Notes: a model not told the origin generated them from the letters alone. 64,000 bases of DNA from Ailurus styani (GCA_002007465.1 LNAC01000686.1:623089-687088), one strand, 5' to 3'. Positions 12,282 through 25,702 are shown, counted from the stretch's first letter. Made by a program: numbers and translations.

Positions 12282-12670
12282 ATATATTTCTTGATGTAAC
12301 AAAAATCTACTCAATAATTTTATCAATTTCCTCAACACTACCATCTGCTTTTTTCTAGCTATGCCCAACTTGGCTACCTATTATCTTTCATCTCCTATTC
12401 ACTGCCACAGAAGTTACATTAAATAGATCTAATTAGGTGTCATACAAAAACTACAATAAAAGTTTCCACTAACCAGAAGTTTATGCTGATAATATTATCC
12501 TGCCTCTTCTTCCAGGAAGGATTTTGTCCTTTCCACTATTTCTTGCTATTTATTCCTTTCCTCCATAGCAGCCTGATCTCAGAGAGAAATCTCATTTTTT
12601 TCACGGGAGAAACAAAGCTAACAGTTTCTGAAATATTTCCTTACCTTCATATAACTCAAGTAAGTTTCCA

Positions 12671-12810
12671 GGGGTACCTGGGTGGCTCAGTCATTGAGCA
12701 TCTGCCTTCAGCTCAGGTTATGAATCCAGAGTCCTGGGAGCGAGCCCTGTGTCAGGCTCCCTGCTCAGTGGGAAGCCTGCTTCTCCCTCTCCCCCTCCCC
12801 TTGCTAGTGT

Positions 12811-12852
<42 letters not shown>

Positions 12853-12887
12853 AAATAAATAAATAAATAATATGTTTAAAAAAAAAG
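12671..12887 (+). mobile_element. CAN-SINE with long CT tract
   Basis: Internal (CT)n run at about 12810-12849 is longer than in neighbouring copies. Confidence 0.95.
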
Positions 12888-13325
12888 AGTAAGTTTGTAA
12901 AGGTCAATCAATGCATTTATCATTTATCTCCCTTCCCAATTTTTGAGCCAAATTTCTACTTCCCTGGTTCAGTCTGGGCCTCATAATTTAAAAACATCAT
13001 CAGTGATTTAATGCCACACCACCAAGTTTCACCACTTCTCAGTCCCCTCACATCAAGTCACCTCTACTGATCTAATTCATTGTGTATATATTTTTTAATC
13101 CTAGTTGCCTGATTCTTTTCTAACTCCCACGTTTAAGTTGTCCTTGACTCTCAAAGATGAAACCTTCTCCCATCATACCTCTAACTTTCTTCAACCCTCC
13201 TTCCATTCCTATTTGTGGGTCATCCTGGCTATATCCATATCTGGCCTATTCTACCAAGCTCATCTATCCCATGAATGATCTTTCCACGGTTCAAATACTG
13301 GTAGTAACAATAAATAGATGTTAAG

Positions 13326-13493
13326 TGGCGCCTGAGTAGCTCAGTTGGTTAAGTGTCTGCCTTCAGCTCACATGTGGATCAAGCCCACATCCAGCTCCCT
13401 GCTCAGTGGGGAGTCTGCTTTCTCACCCTCCCTACTCCTCCCTCTACAGCCCCCTGGCTTGTGCTCTCTCAAATAAAGAAAATCTTAAAAAAT
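13326..13493 (+). mobile_element. CAN-SINE, internally deleted
   Basis: Lacks part of the centre; taaatagatgttaag / taagtagatgttaag repeated on both sides. Confidence 0.92.
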
Positions 13494-15339
13494 AAATAAG
13501 TAGATGTTAAGCTTTCAAATACATGAAGCACTTAGATACCCCTAAGTAAAACCATTGCCTAAAAAAGTCATACCAGGCTTATTTCATATTGAGAATGAAA
13601 AGCCAGTCATGACCTAGCATTGCCTCAAAGAGAAATACACATAAATGCTCAAAAGGAAAGACAGAATTTGAGGATTGCACATATTCACTTTCCATAATTT
13701 TAAACTAATGACAGAAACCTTGGGGAGAGTTGGGGAGAAATGAAACATACCAGGCAGTTAAGGTTAGAATCCAAGGCCACCTATCTATAATCTCCGTGTA
13801 ACAAGCCAGTTAATGTTAAACAATTTATGTAACAGCCTTTCATCTCACCTTCTTTTAAAGGGGGAGCTACTCCTTCTCCACGAAGTATAAACTGATGTTC
13901 TTCCGCAGATTTACCACCCTTTTTTTTTTTAAAGGTATCTATAAAATCCCAACTCTCCTATTTTTATTTTACCAGTCTCCTTTCCCCTGCTCATTTCAAT
14001 AACAACATGTCTGTCTTGGTCATAAAGGACTTCGTTTTCATTCTACTCTATACTTTCCATTGCAATCTCCCCATACCTTTCAACAAAGCAGATTCTCACC
14101 CGGGGGGATGAAAGGTATGTGTAGTTTGAAAGTGCATATTCAATGTCATAATTTTATATTTATCAAATGGAAAAGGAAGAACACATCTCACTGTTTCATG
14201 TGTTTGTATTTAATAAAACTAAACAAAATCTTTTTGGCCAGTGAGGATCTATAAAACACAGCTAGGGGCAGAGGGTGGAGAAGCATGCCTGGTTTTGAAG
14301 GGTTATCAAGAACTCTAGGGTAGGATAAGATTTCTTATGCTCTCTCAAAAGGGAGTTGATCATAGTTTATTGTTTATGATGGACAAGAAACACTGCAACA
14401 GAGATTAGTCCAGCTGTCCAATAGATGAAATTACATAAACTGAACTACAGACATCCATTTTCCAGACTTCACTGTACTGCTCATCCTCTTAGAAGATAAT
14501 GAACTAATGCCATATTGACAAATACTGACCTTTTTTTGTAATACGCGCTTCCGGAAAGTACCACTTATGCCCACTAAACCTCTAACTGCTTAAAGACTCA
14601 GAAAAGAACAAACTATTTTACTTCAAAGTATAAGTTTTGTTATTGGAAACTGTATCCTTTCAAGAGACTCAGCTGAAGACAGACATAAACACGTTATTGA
14701 AACACAAGATGGTTAAAAGCAGCTTAATCTAAATGAGAAACCCCTTGAAAATAATCAGAAGGCCTAAAATGAAAATGACCAACATAATTTTTAAAAAGAA
14801 GAATTTAAAAACTGTACCATGGAGACATTTGTAAGACCCAAAGAGACTCAAATCTTATAAAGAAATGAGAAATAAACATCCTAGGTGACTGTAATCACAA
14901 TTTAGGGTCAGAACGGGATAAGGATGGAAAGACACAGAGCATAAGAAATGGAGTTATTAACTTGGAGCCACTCAGATTTCCTCAAGAAGACCAAGATTCT
15001 AGGCCATTTTCTCTATCGTCACTATTCTCACTGCCAAATGTGTGGCTACTGTTTTTGTTTTCCCAATTTCTGAAGGAAAAAGCACTCACACCTCAATCGG
15101 GAGTATGGACATTTGGAGGCAAACATGGCTGGTAAAGTGAGTCTTTCTGAATAAACAGAGAAAGTAAAAAGGCAACTATGAAAGCTAAAAGCATGTACGT
15201 ATATTCAGGGACCAAAGAGGAAACTACAGAAATTTTGTACTCATACGAAAGAAGAGAAGGGGAAAGGTAAGGAAGTGAGGGATTGACTGAGAGGGAAACG
15301 CTACTGGGGGTGGGGGTGGCGGGGACCTGGGTACATTAC

Positions 15340-15760
15340 CTGCTCATACTGCCGGGGTTGTTGCCAGTAAGGCCCATACAGCAGAGGGGGTAGATTTCAG
15401 GCAACTGGCGCCCCCCAAATGGAAATGAGGTACATGCACTTGACGGAGGGAGCTAGCGGGGTGCCCTCCCGGGTGGGGATGACCAAGACGGGAAGATGCG
15501 GGGGGGGGGGAAGGGGGGGGGTGGATGCCCGGGGGGGCTACAGGCTGGAAGGCCCGACAAAAACCTGAAGGAGAAAAGGAGCTGTGCCTCACCCCGGCGG
15601 GCTAAGAGAGGTGCCTTTACCTGCAGCGGCCGTGGGGGGCCGGTTCGCCCCTCTCGCTGTCTCTCCAGCACCAGTTCCCCCCCCCCTCCTGCGCAACCTA
15701 ACTTGATGCTCCCGCCCGCCCCGTGTCTTCATTGGCTAAACTCTACTGCCACTCACCAGA
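15340..15760 (-). promoter_or_regulatory. CHD8: GC-rich internal promoter and candidate CHD8 first exon(s), minus strand
   Basis: The segment is CpG- and GC-rich against AT-rich flanks. Minus-strand donors are CTGCAG|gtaaag (exon end at 15621), GAGCAG|gtaatg (exon end at 15340) and a weaker gtgagg near 15588. An acceptor-like ctccttcag ends at 15565. A CCAAT box on the minus strand (attgg at 15731-15735) and GC boxes at about 15712-15722 sit where a promoter for these exons would be expected. Read outward from 15340, ATGAGCAG immediately precedes the donor and is in frame with exon 2 of CHD8. No transcript evidence is available here, and assignment to CHD8 rests on strand, position and compatible splice phase. 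Confidence 0.55.
15500..15537 (+). other. G-run cluster, potential G-quadruplex
   Basis: Plus-strand G-runs of 11 (15500-15510), 9 (15513-15521), 2 and 7 (15531-15537) lie within 38 nt inside the candidate CHD8 internal promoter. On the minus strand they read as C-runs that would fall within the candidate exon ending at 15340. Confidence 0.6.
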
Positions 15761-16834
15761 GGCGCAAGGACGCAAAACAGCGCAAAGGGCGGAACCAGAA
15801 AAAGCTTCCCCCTCCCCCGCCACCGCGGGTTAGGTTGAGAGTGCACGGAGAGGCCTATCCGGTTTCTAGGGCCGAGGCGAAGCCTGCAGCTTGCTTGAAA
15901 AAAAGGGGCCTGGCTAGAGGCACAGTCTCCTGCTGCGGGAAACTAGTCCTGGGGATTAAATTCCCTACCACCTACACTGTATTCAGCACACTAAAGAGCG
16001 TAAACCCGGGAGGGAGGGTTCCACACTATGCCAACTCCGCCTCCCAATGAATCCCCTACCTTCTAGCAACCCTGTCTATCCCTTCTCCTGTAGTGACTCT
16101 ACATGATCCCACTCCCCATTAAAAGGGGACAAATCTTCCCTCCATCGTGGGAGTGAGTCGGCCCAGATGCTGTTACATGGTTTCTGCCACAACCATAATG
16201 CTAGTTTGTATCCTTGATACTCCAACCTTTGGGCAGCAGTGTCACTTTCCAGAAAGTAATTCCAGGTGCCCTCTAGGAATTCCCAGACCCCTCCCCTCCG
16301 AAACACACATTCAGTCCTCATCCCTAAACCTGATCTCTCACCCTCACATCACTCCTCTTGAAACTCAGCCTTTTGACATATTGACCAGTATCCACTTTGC
16401 AATGCCATGTGAGACCACTCTAATTCCCAATGAAACTAGTCAACCCCCAGAATGATGGTACCCAAGCTTAAATCCCTCAAAGTAAACAACTGCTAAAATC
16501 AGCTGCTTACCTCCTGACCACTAGTTTTCCCTGAAATGTAACTAGCCTCAACACTGAAATCCTGTTTTCTGTACTCTAGGACACAACTGAGGAAGGTCAA
16601 CTTGGCCTTAGCGCTCCTATTTTTAAAGATCTTAACATTACCACTATTATTAGGAAGACCAATACCACTCCTTTACACAACAATACTGTTTTCCCATTCA
16701 CTCAGACTCAAAACCTCAAAGGCATCTCTGAAATCTCCTCCTGTATTCACCATCCAATCATCTGCCAAGTCCCACGGACTCTCGAAATATGTCACAGACA
16801 GATTTTGGAGCTGGCAAGGACTTTGGTAATCGTA

Positions 16835-16905
16835 TCAAGTCAACCCTCTTGTACAGGTGAGAAAACTGAGGCTTAGAGAGATGAATGATTCAACTATGAA
16901 ACTAA
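16835..16905 (+). mobile_element. MIR fragment
   Basis: acaggtgagaaaactgaggc ttagagag core. Confidence 0.55.
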
Positions 16906-17611
16906 GATGAAAGTAAGGATTAATATATCTAACTCTCTTATTTCTGCTGCCACCTCTTTATTTATGCAGTTACTTATGTTAAAAAAAGAAACCTCATAAC
17001 TGATCCCTTCCCCTATGAATCCATTCTGTTAACAGATCAATTTCCTAAAACACAGTTAAGTTCAAATTAGTCTCCTTAAAAACTTTCAAAGGTTCCCTGT
17101 TACTTAAGATATAAATCAAGACTACATCTTGCCTTTCCAGTCTTATTTCCCACTATCCTTACATATATACACTTATATGCTAGCCAAAATACAAAAAACC
17201 CAACTTATCCTATATTTTTCTTATCGCCTAGCTAATGCTACTGTCTTCAAAGTATACTCCATCCTTATTTCATTTCTTTGCCTCAAGAAAATCTTATTTA
17301 TCTCCTAAGATCTACATCAAATCCTTTTTCATTGTGTCTACATTAATCGTATATATAATATACTAACTAATGTGGAAATATTAGAGAACCAAAGGTGAAT
17401 AAGATATAATCTCTACCCTCAAAGAACTCACAACAGGTAGGAGTATATTTGGGTGTATATGTGGGGAGAGGATGAAAAATAGGGATTATGACAATAGTGA
17501 CAAATGTAAACAATCATAACAAGATGATAAGTGCAATGAAATACACAGGTGGCTAATTACAGGAATACAGATTAAAGGGGAAGGAAAAAGTTATCAAGAA
17601 AGTCATTTCTT

Positions 17612-17764
17612 GGATGCCTGGGTGGCTCAACTGGATAAGCAACTGCCTTCGGCTCAGGTCATGAGGCTCCACGGGAAGCCTGCTTCTACCTCTCCCTCTG
17701 CCTACAGCTCCCCCTGCTTGTGCTCTCTGTCAAATAGACAAATAAAATCTTAAAAAAAAAAAAA
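17612..17764 (+). mobile_element. CAN-SINE, shortened
   Basis: Flanked by aaagtcatttctt on both sides; internal deletion. Confidence 0.93.
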
Positions 17765-19375
17765 GTCATTTCTTAAAAGATGAGGAGGAGTTAACTGAGG
17801 AAGGTAAAGTGGGTTACAAGAAAGGAGTATTCAGGCAGTAAGGATAATAAGAGCAAAGTCAAAACAAAGCACAGCAATGGCAAAATAGCATGAGAAATGT
17901 AGAGGAAACTAAGGAACTCTGTAGTTCAGTCTTGCCAAAGTGTAAATCATGAAAAGAAATTAGATGAGATTGAAAGGATAAGTTAAGGCCAGACCCTTCA
18001 AGGAACCATGCTAAAGCATTTTCTGATAGGTGGATGAGGAGCCACTGAAACACAGAATGACATGATCAAAACTGTGTTTTGGTTAGCTAACTCTGGCTAC
18101 TGAATAGAGAATACATCTGGGAAAGTAAGGGTCAGAGGACACAGAGGCAGTTAGGAGGCTCTGTGGTAGTCCACAAAAGAGCTAGAAATTTGATTTTCTT
18201 CTTCTTCTTCTTTTTCCCTGCTCAGCAATAAAAGCCCCTTTCTTACACTGGAGGAATAGCTCAAGGCAGAAGTCTCAATGGAAGCCTGGATCTTACCTCC
18301 CACTATAGACTGTTAGAGAAGATGGGAAATCAGAGTAGGGGCTGCAGGGAGGGGTCCCACTTCCTCTTCCTGGCAAAGACAAAGTACACACATGACCTAG
18401 ACTAGCTTAAGTGGACAGTCCTTCAGAGAAATTTGACTTTGCAGAGGTAATACAAAGACCCAGAATCAACCAATTAAATAATACTCAGCAGTGACAGACA
18501 GTAGAGTTCTACTATAGCATCCTAAACACACTATTCAGTGGTATGACCTTGGAAATGTTCTCTGTCTCTTAGTTTCAGATCATTTCCTAAACCACTGTCT
18601 AGCATTCGTATCGATTTTGTGAGCCACAGAATATCTTTCCAATAAATCACCTTTCAGCTTAAGTTAGCCAAAAGATGATTTCTGTTGTTTGTAACCAAGA
18701 ACCCTAACAAGGTGATTAGTGCCTGAATCACAGCAACATGGGTAGAAAGGTAATGATAAGGAAGGGACAGAGCCGATAACGAACACTTAAGGGATAAAAA
18801 TGCATAGAACCTAGAGTTTAGGGAGAAAGATGAGTTCAGCCATGTGGAGTCCAGTCATGTTGAGTCTGAGTTGCCAAGAGTAGGCTAAGCAGTGATATTT
18901 GATAGGAGAATGGATGTATAAATCTAAAAGTTAGCTTGGTGATAATTTAGAATCCTCAGCATCTAAATAGTAGTTTTAACAGTGGAGCTTACCAGGGAGT
19001 ATGTAGAACAGAGCAAGTATATAAAAAACTGTACCAATACTGTTGGGGAGACAAGAGTGACTGTTGGGGTCTGTGAAGGACTAAAGAATCCATGACCATT
19101 CCAAAGAGAGTAGCTGCTAGTCAGCTCTAGTTAAGTGTTGCCATATGGAAATGCACATCCAAGGTTGAGCGAGAACTTCAGATTTTTCAAATGCCAGAAA
19201 TAGAGTTTTATGTAAATCTAGGTTTTAAATGTAGACGACTAATTAAAAAAAATTTTTTTTGAACACTCTGTAGCCTAAACAAAACACTTAGCTGGAAACC
19301 CAAGTGTTGCAATTTTTTGAGGTAGAGTGAGAAAGTCAAGGAGGAACCCAGGAAAACATCAGGATTTAAGAATCA

Positions 19376-19648
19376 GGGGCACCTGGCTAGTTCAGTCGGA
19401 AGAGCATGAGGCTCTTTTTGTGGGGCAGGGGAGAGGAAGAGAAAGAATCTTAAGCAGGCTCCATGTGCAGTGCAGAACCTGACGCAGGGCTCAATCTCAT
19501 GATCCTGAGATCATGACCTAAGTAGAAATCAAGAGTCAGATGCTTAACTGAGTGAGCCACCCAGGTACCCCAGAGCAAGCAACTCTTGATCTTGGGGTTG
19601 TGAGTTCGAGCCCCACGCTGGGGGTAGAGATTACTTAACAAAACAAAA
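19376..19648 (+). mobile_element. SINEC short variant, split by another SINE
   Basis: The head at 19376-19408 and body at about 19569-19640 read as one plus-oriented SINEC. Flanks carry aggatttaagaatca on both sides. Confidence 0.85.
19409..19568 (-). mobile_element. CAN-SINE nested in SINEC
   Basis: Minus-oriented insertion, ending gagccacccaggtacccc, with agagca repeated at both edges. Confidence 0.82.
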
Positions 19649-19671
19649 AGGATTTAAGAATCAGAATAAGT

Positions 19672-19937
19672 GGGGCACTGGGCTGCCTCAGTCAGTAGGG
19701 CATGCAACTCTTGATGTCAGGGTTGTGAGTAAAAGCTCCAAGTTCACCACGGGGCCTACTTAAGGGGGCGTAGGGGTAAAATAGGTGATGGGAATTAAGG
19801 AGTACATATGTAGTGATGAGCACTGGGTGTCGTATGAAGTGCTGAATCACTATATTGTACACCTGAAACTAATACTACACTGTATGCTAACTAACTGGAA
19901 TTTAAATAAAAACTTTAAAAAGTAAAAAAAAAAAAAA
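19672..19937 (+). mobile_element. SINEC joined to an L1 3' tail
   Basis: 19672-19765 is a SINEC body. About 19780-19937 is the carnivore L1 3' end (gatgagcactgggtgtcgta ... ttaaataaaaac) with an A-tail. The pair is bounded by one duplication, agaatcagaataag. Confidence 0.8.
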
Positions 19938-20254
19938 AGAATCAGAATAAGCTACCCCTAAGTAGGTAGAAAAGGAAAAGCTAGAAAAGCAAACAGTGCA
20001 ATGTCACAGAAGCAAACAGAGTAGAGAATTGCAGGGGGAAAGCGTAATCAATTGTATCAAACAAAAGCAAAAATGTCTGACAAGATAATTTAAAATATCC
20101 ACTGGATGTAATAATTGAAAGCCTTCTAATCCCTACTTTTCATTGTCAAGCCCAAAGTAATCAGCTCCTTTTGAGCTTTCACGGCATTTTGTTAAGCACT
20201 CTTTTAGGATAAGTATCTTCTACTTTATATTGTAGTTATATTTGTAAATGAAAG

Positions 20255-20450
20255 TATAATGAGCTCTGAAATCAGAGGGACCTGGGTTCAAATTTCCATC
20301 CCACCAAGTAAATTAACCTTTCTGAGTCTCGTTCATTCTTCTGTACAAAGGAGAATCAAGTTACAGAGCCATTAATGAAGATAAATGAAACACCTAACAC
20401 AATATTTGGCATATAAACACTATGTCCTAGGAGATACTCAACAAACGTTG
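20255..20450 (+). mobile_element. MIR
   Basis: atcagagggacctgggttca ... ctttctgagtctcgttcatt; diverged MIR. Confidence 0.6.
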
Positions 20451-21191
20451 CTGGATAAATCGTTGGGGAAAAAATTTGGTTTTGCCACTGTACCTACCGA
20501 CCTAGGAGATGCTAGTCAGCCTTTGAGGAGATCACCAAAATAATCACCAAACAACCAATTGTTAATTTCAGGAGGCTAATATCTATGTACTTGAATGTGC
20601 ACTCCGGCTCTCTTCCTCTATATTAAATCTAATCTAAGGCAAACAGGAATAACTACACTTTGGATTCTAAAGTCTGAAGATTATGTTCAACTAACTGGCT
20701 CCAATCAGCCTAAACCTGCTATAGATACATGTTCTAAGTCACGAGTATCCACCCTTAAGTGTTAAGAGACCTAAATGAATACTCTCAGGGATCCAAAGAA
20801 GAGTCACAACGATTTTAGAGAAACCACTCCCACTCTCAAACACTTTTTTTGAATTGGTTCCAGGACATCAGGATGACTTTTCTGGTTTTCCTTCTGCCTC
20901 TCTGGCCACTTCTGCTTTGCTACTCTTTTCCTCTACCAGTCTTTCATTGTTGAAGTTCACGAAGGTTTGGTCCTAGGCCCTCTTTAATTCTCATTCCACA
21001 CTTTTTTTCAAGAATGTCTAATTTACATACATGGCCTCAACTATTTTTATTTCCTTCAACAAATTATCTATATATTTATATCTCTTGGAAAGAGGTCAAT
21101 CCTGAACCCCTGACCTGTACATCTACTTGCTTACTCAATGGCTTTTCTTGGTAGTGTCTCCAGTCTCCTTGGCTGACCCACAGGCTTTAAA

Positions 21192-21403
21192 AAAAAAAAA
21201 AAAGAAAGAAATTATTTATTTATTTGAGAGAAAAAGAGAGAGAGAGCATGCTCATGTGAGTTGGGGAAGGGGCTGAGGGAGAAGAGAGAATCTCAAGCAA
21301 ACTCAGCACTGAGCACAGGGGCTCGATCCCACCACCTTGAGATCATGACCTGGGGTGAAATCAAGAGTCTGATGCTTAAGCACTGAGCCACCCAGGCATC
21401 CCT
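21192..21403 (-). mobile_element. CAN-SINE
   Basis: ttatttatttatttgagaga ... gccacccaggcatccc. Confidence 0.93.
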
Positions 21404-21749
21404 CCCTATAGTCTCCTTCATCCCCACCACCACACATGCACATACACAAGGAAGGTAATGAATCCCCTCCATCTCCCATTCAGTCACAGATGCAGAGATC
21501 AGAAAACCTCTTCCTCACGAGCCATATCCATTATTTTAAAATCCTACCTTTACCTCCTAAATCTCTCTCAAATGCATCCATTCTGTCTCTACTGCCATTC
21601 TGCATCAATTTACCATCCTCACTTCCCTGAAGTATTGCAAGTGCCTTCTAACTGGTTCCCCTCCATTCTGCCTATTTAACTCTCACGTACCCTTCAAAGC
21701 TCACTTCAACATCATTTCAAAGAAAAATTTTCCCTGCTGTTGTAACAAA

Positions 21750-21985
21750 AAACAGCCAAATTTATTGAGTACACATACATTACATGCAAAGCACTCTTCT
21801 AACCAATGAAGATGCATTAACATATTTAATTAAGCCTGAAATAATTTTTAACAGATAAGGAAACAGATAAGGAAACTTGGTGATAATCTCACCAAGAGAT
21901 TAAGTAATTTGCCCAATATCCCCCAGCTAATGGAAAGTGGTTCCAGATTCAAATTTAAGCAGTGTGGCTTCAGAAGTCACATTCT
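21750..21985 (+). mobile_element. MIR
   Basis: acagataaggaaacagataa ggaaac core, with an 11-bp local duplication of the core, then agtaatttgcccaatatccc. Confidence 0.6.
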
Positions 21986-23444
21986 TAAATACCTTATTAT
22001 ATTATACTTTAGGTTATATGCCCCTATTATAAATTCCCCTGTATCCATAACCTTTTGTAGTAGAGCTTGAATAACTGATTATATAATTAATTATTTGATC
22101 CCCCCCCATTAGAATGTAAGTTCCACAAAGGCAAGAACTGTGTATGATTTGTTGATTACAATATCCCTTTGCTTATCAGGTGGGCATTTAATGCACTTCT
22201 CTTGAAGGAGTGTATTTTCAACATCCAGCCAAAGGTGTGTGGGAGTGGGGCTGTGGAGAGGTAATGGGGAGGTTTCTGAGCAACAGCAAGGGCTTCTCTC
22301 AGACTGTAGAGATAGTAAACAGGCAGAGGCATGTTTCCTACCAGAAACATTCAGAAGAGGCATTATAAAATCATAAGCACCTTTACTTTTTAGAACCTGG
22401 GCTACATGCAATATACATAAGACTATTTTCCATAGTGTGATAATTACTGTTAAAAGTAATGAAATTTTAGTAGTGATTTTCTTTAGGCTCAGGACCATAA
22501 AGCCTCAGTGGTGGCCAATTTAAAGCTGCAGCAAGAGACAAACAGATGACACTATACCCATATGAGCCAAAAATAGGGCATGGATTCATTTTCAAGTCAG
22601 CCTCACTGTAGATTTTTTTCCAATAAAACTATGGAGTTTTGGCCTAAGTCTGAAGATAGAAAATAAGAGCCTCATCTTTAAAGATCACTGCCCTTAGGCT
22701 GAATTAGCTGGAAAAGTTCTTCTTCACTGGCACATGGTCATCAAGATGAAAATAATATTCTGGGTTTCAGCTGAGGAATATCTAACTGGATCAATATATC
22801 CACCTTGTCTGCTGCCACTTGTGGGCATCCAGCATAAGTAACAATATATACAAATTCAGGCAACAAAGTCCTGGTCCTCCTTATGGTCCCCCACCACACA
22901 CACACAGCACTCTTGCATGCCCCATTTTAACTGGGCTAAGTATATGTACATTTGTTCGGCCTAACAGAAAAATACAAATATGTACTTAATTACTTATGAG
23001 GTATTGTTTCATTGCAACATTTATGTTAAAAAAGTATATGTGGTGAAGGGAGGAGAAACATTTTAAAGCACTGTGATTATCACACTCATGCCTCCAGGCA
23101 CTAAAAATGACCCCAGTGACATGGGACTAGTGAAAATTTAAATTTAGTGGACTAGTTTGACCTGCATTGTCTAAAAAATAGTTATTTGCAAGACTGACCA
23201 AGTGAATTTCCTCTGCAGAGCTTAAAGTATTTCACATAATCTTATCTTCAAAATAAGTTAAATAAAGGGAACAAACTATTATTTTTTTTCCTTTTAACAG
23301 AGATACAAAGACAAAAATAAATTTTACATTCTCAAGGTTCTTCAACTGTGAAAGGTACAGCTATAACAGGCTACCAAATACCTACTTGTCTCATGTGGTC
23401 AAAGACAGATCTCCCGCAGGGGTCAGCACTGCACTTTTCGGTGG

Positions 23445-23640
23445 GGGGAGGCTGGATCATGAATGGGGTTTTGAAGTCGGACAGACCAGAGTCCCACTGC
23501 TGGCTAAGTTACCTAACCTGACCAAGTCTTATTTTTTCTTTTCTGTAAAATGAAGCTAACATCACATACATTTCAGGGTTACTCTGAAGATTAAAAAATA
23601 ATGTACAATGTTTGGCACATAGTAGGCAAATGAAAAGCAG
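23445..23640 (+). mobile_element. MIR
   Basis: ctggctaagttacctaacct ... aatgtttggcacatagtagg. Confidence 0.65.
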
Positions 23641-25066
23641 TTTATTATTCCCTATCCAATAATTTCAAAGTGTACCATTAAAGCTCTCTCTCAAAGCAGA
23701 ATCACTCCTTAGAGACTTGGCTGTGCTGGTCTGCTAAGCAGAATGGTGGGATACTGAAATAGATGTAAAAGTTTCACAATTAGAATAGGAGGACTGCTGG
23801 GCAGGATGAAAAGACTCTGAGAAAGCAGTACAGCCCTTTAACCTTAAAACCATGGAAAAGACTTCAACCAGCCCTAGTGTCTAGGGCAACAGCCAGGTAA
23901 TTCAATTAATCATTTTTTGTGTTTGTAGGAATGAAGCCAGTGTCCACCCTATAGTACTCCATTTACTTCACAATGCCTGCTGTGGGAACATATAGGTCTC
24001 CAACTGACTAGGCTGCCCCTTGATAGTTCACATGCCCAGATCCAACTGCCTCAACTCTTGACTCCCTCCCATGACTTTCAGGACAGCTGTGAACGGAAGT
24101 GACCAATACCCATAAATATTTAAGGCCTCATGAAGAAGATGCCCCCTCCCAACAGGAAGCATACCTGAAAAACAGGCAAAAGCACTACATTTTATTGGTG
24201 AATTGATGTGTAAATAAACAAAGAACTAACCAATGTGCTCCACTCCCTAGACAAGGGGAAAAAAGAATAACTAAATGCTGCATGGAAGCAATGAAGAAGA
24301 AAACACTGAGTGAAAGGTCCATGCCCATGGAACTTGGTAGCCCTGTTTAAAAATCCAGAAAAATCTTCCCATTCAGTTTACTTAGGTAGATGTTTTACTG
24401 CTGTGTATCTGATACCTATAATAGAATATGTAGATTATGTTCTATTAAGAAATTCTGTTATGATCTGGGCTCTAAATAGGCAGCTCAATTACTGAAATCA
24501 CTGGTTTCTTCTAGAACCAACCAAAATAAATTCCCATGTCACTAATGGGACAATGTACCTCTGAGTATGTCCCAAAGGAATAATCCCCAAAGACATAGTG
24601 CATTTCCAAAGTAGGTAGTGGAAGAAAAAATGAAAGCAGGATATTCCAAAGGTTTCTATAATGACCATGAGAGACAATTTGAGAAACCTGTAAGACTTTA
24701 CAGCTCCTGCATGTCCTTCCTCCCGGATGAAATTAAGAATTCAGTTAATATATAACCTTTCCCAGAAAGATACAGAGATAGGTTTAGAATTACAGACTCT
24801 CAAAACAAAAAAGGTGTTATTACAGAATTACAAATTACTAGAATATTGGGACATTACCAAAAGGATTGTAACTATTCATATAAGTTGCTGACATATAAGG
24901 GAGAAAAAAAGTATAGTTCTATTATTACCTAGTAATTTCAGTAGTATGTCATTTAATTACCTTTTTAAAATGAAATAAACACTGAAAATACCAAATGAAG
25001 TGAAGTCATAGACAGGAAATTTCTCCGGAAATGTACAGAGGGGAAAAGTCAGGGATGTTTCATTTT

Positions 25067-25258
25067 TTTTTTTTAACCTTATTTATTTATTTCAGAGAGA
25101 GTGAGCATGTAGGAGAAGGGGTAGAGGGAGAGAAACCTTAAGCAAATTCCCTGCTGAACACGGAGCCGGACTCGGGGCTCAATCCCATGACCCATGATCA
25201 CGACCTGAGCAGAAACCAAGAGTCAGATGCTTAACCGACTGACCCACCCAGGTGCCCC
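25067..25258 (-). mobile_element. CAN-SINE
   Basis: Flanked by cagggatgtttcatt on both sides. Confidence 0.95.
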
Positions 25259-25702
25259 AGGGATGTTTCATTCTTTCAATGATAAAACCAATCTTTTCCT
25301 AATAATTATGCATAAGAAAAAGTAATTTTTAAAATTTTGGGTTTGGTTTTTTTTTTTTGGATTTTGATTATGAGTGAGTCTGCTGTTCTGGAAACTCTTA
25401 TCAAACAAACTAATGAGAATATATTTGGATAGTCTGAATTTGAAGGGGTTAGAACATTGTCTAGATTCCCTATGCCACTCTACTGCTTGGAATATATTCC
25501 AATATATCCATTCCTGCCAAAGACAAATGTAAAGCAATTATCAATGCCAGTCTATCTTCTGTTCATGTCTACTGGATTTTTTTAATTATATTGTAACATA
25601 CATTGGTAGACAGAAATTAATTGCTTTATATTTAAAAGTTCCTGCTACAATCTGAAGACAAGAATTAAGATATTTTAAAATCAGTCTAAAAAAAAACTGA
25701 AT

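Larger units (their letters stand above)
20870..22170 (+). mobile_element. L2 remnant with insertions
   Basis: L2-like text at 20870-21190, 21405-21735 and 22100-22170 (ccattagaatgtaagttcca), interrupted by a CAN-SINE and a MIR. Confidence 0.5.

Noticed and set aside
15496..16050. 184-codon plus-strand frame across the CHD8 internal promoter
   Set aside because: It is long only because the GC-rich sequence lacks stops. It begins in Gly-rich homopolymer and has no recognisable domain or conserved look.
22109..22498. 129-codon minus-strand frame
   Set aside because: It begins at the edge of L2-derived sequence, has no motif and no splice context linking it to CHD8.
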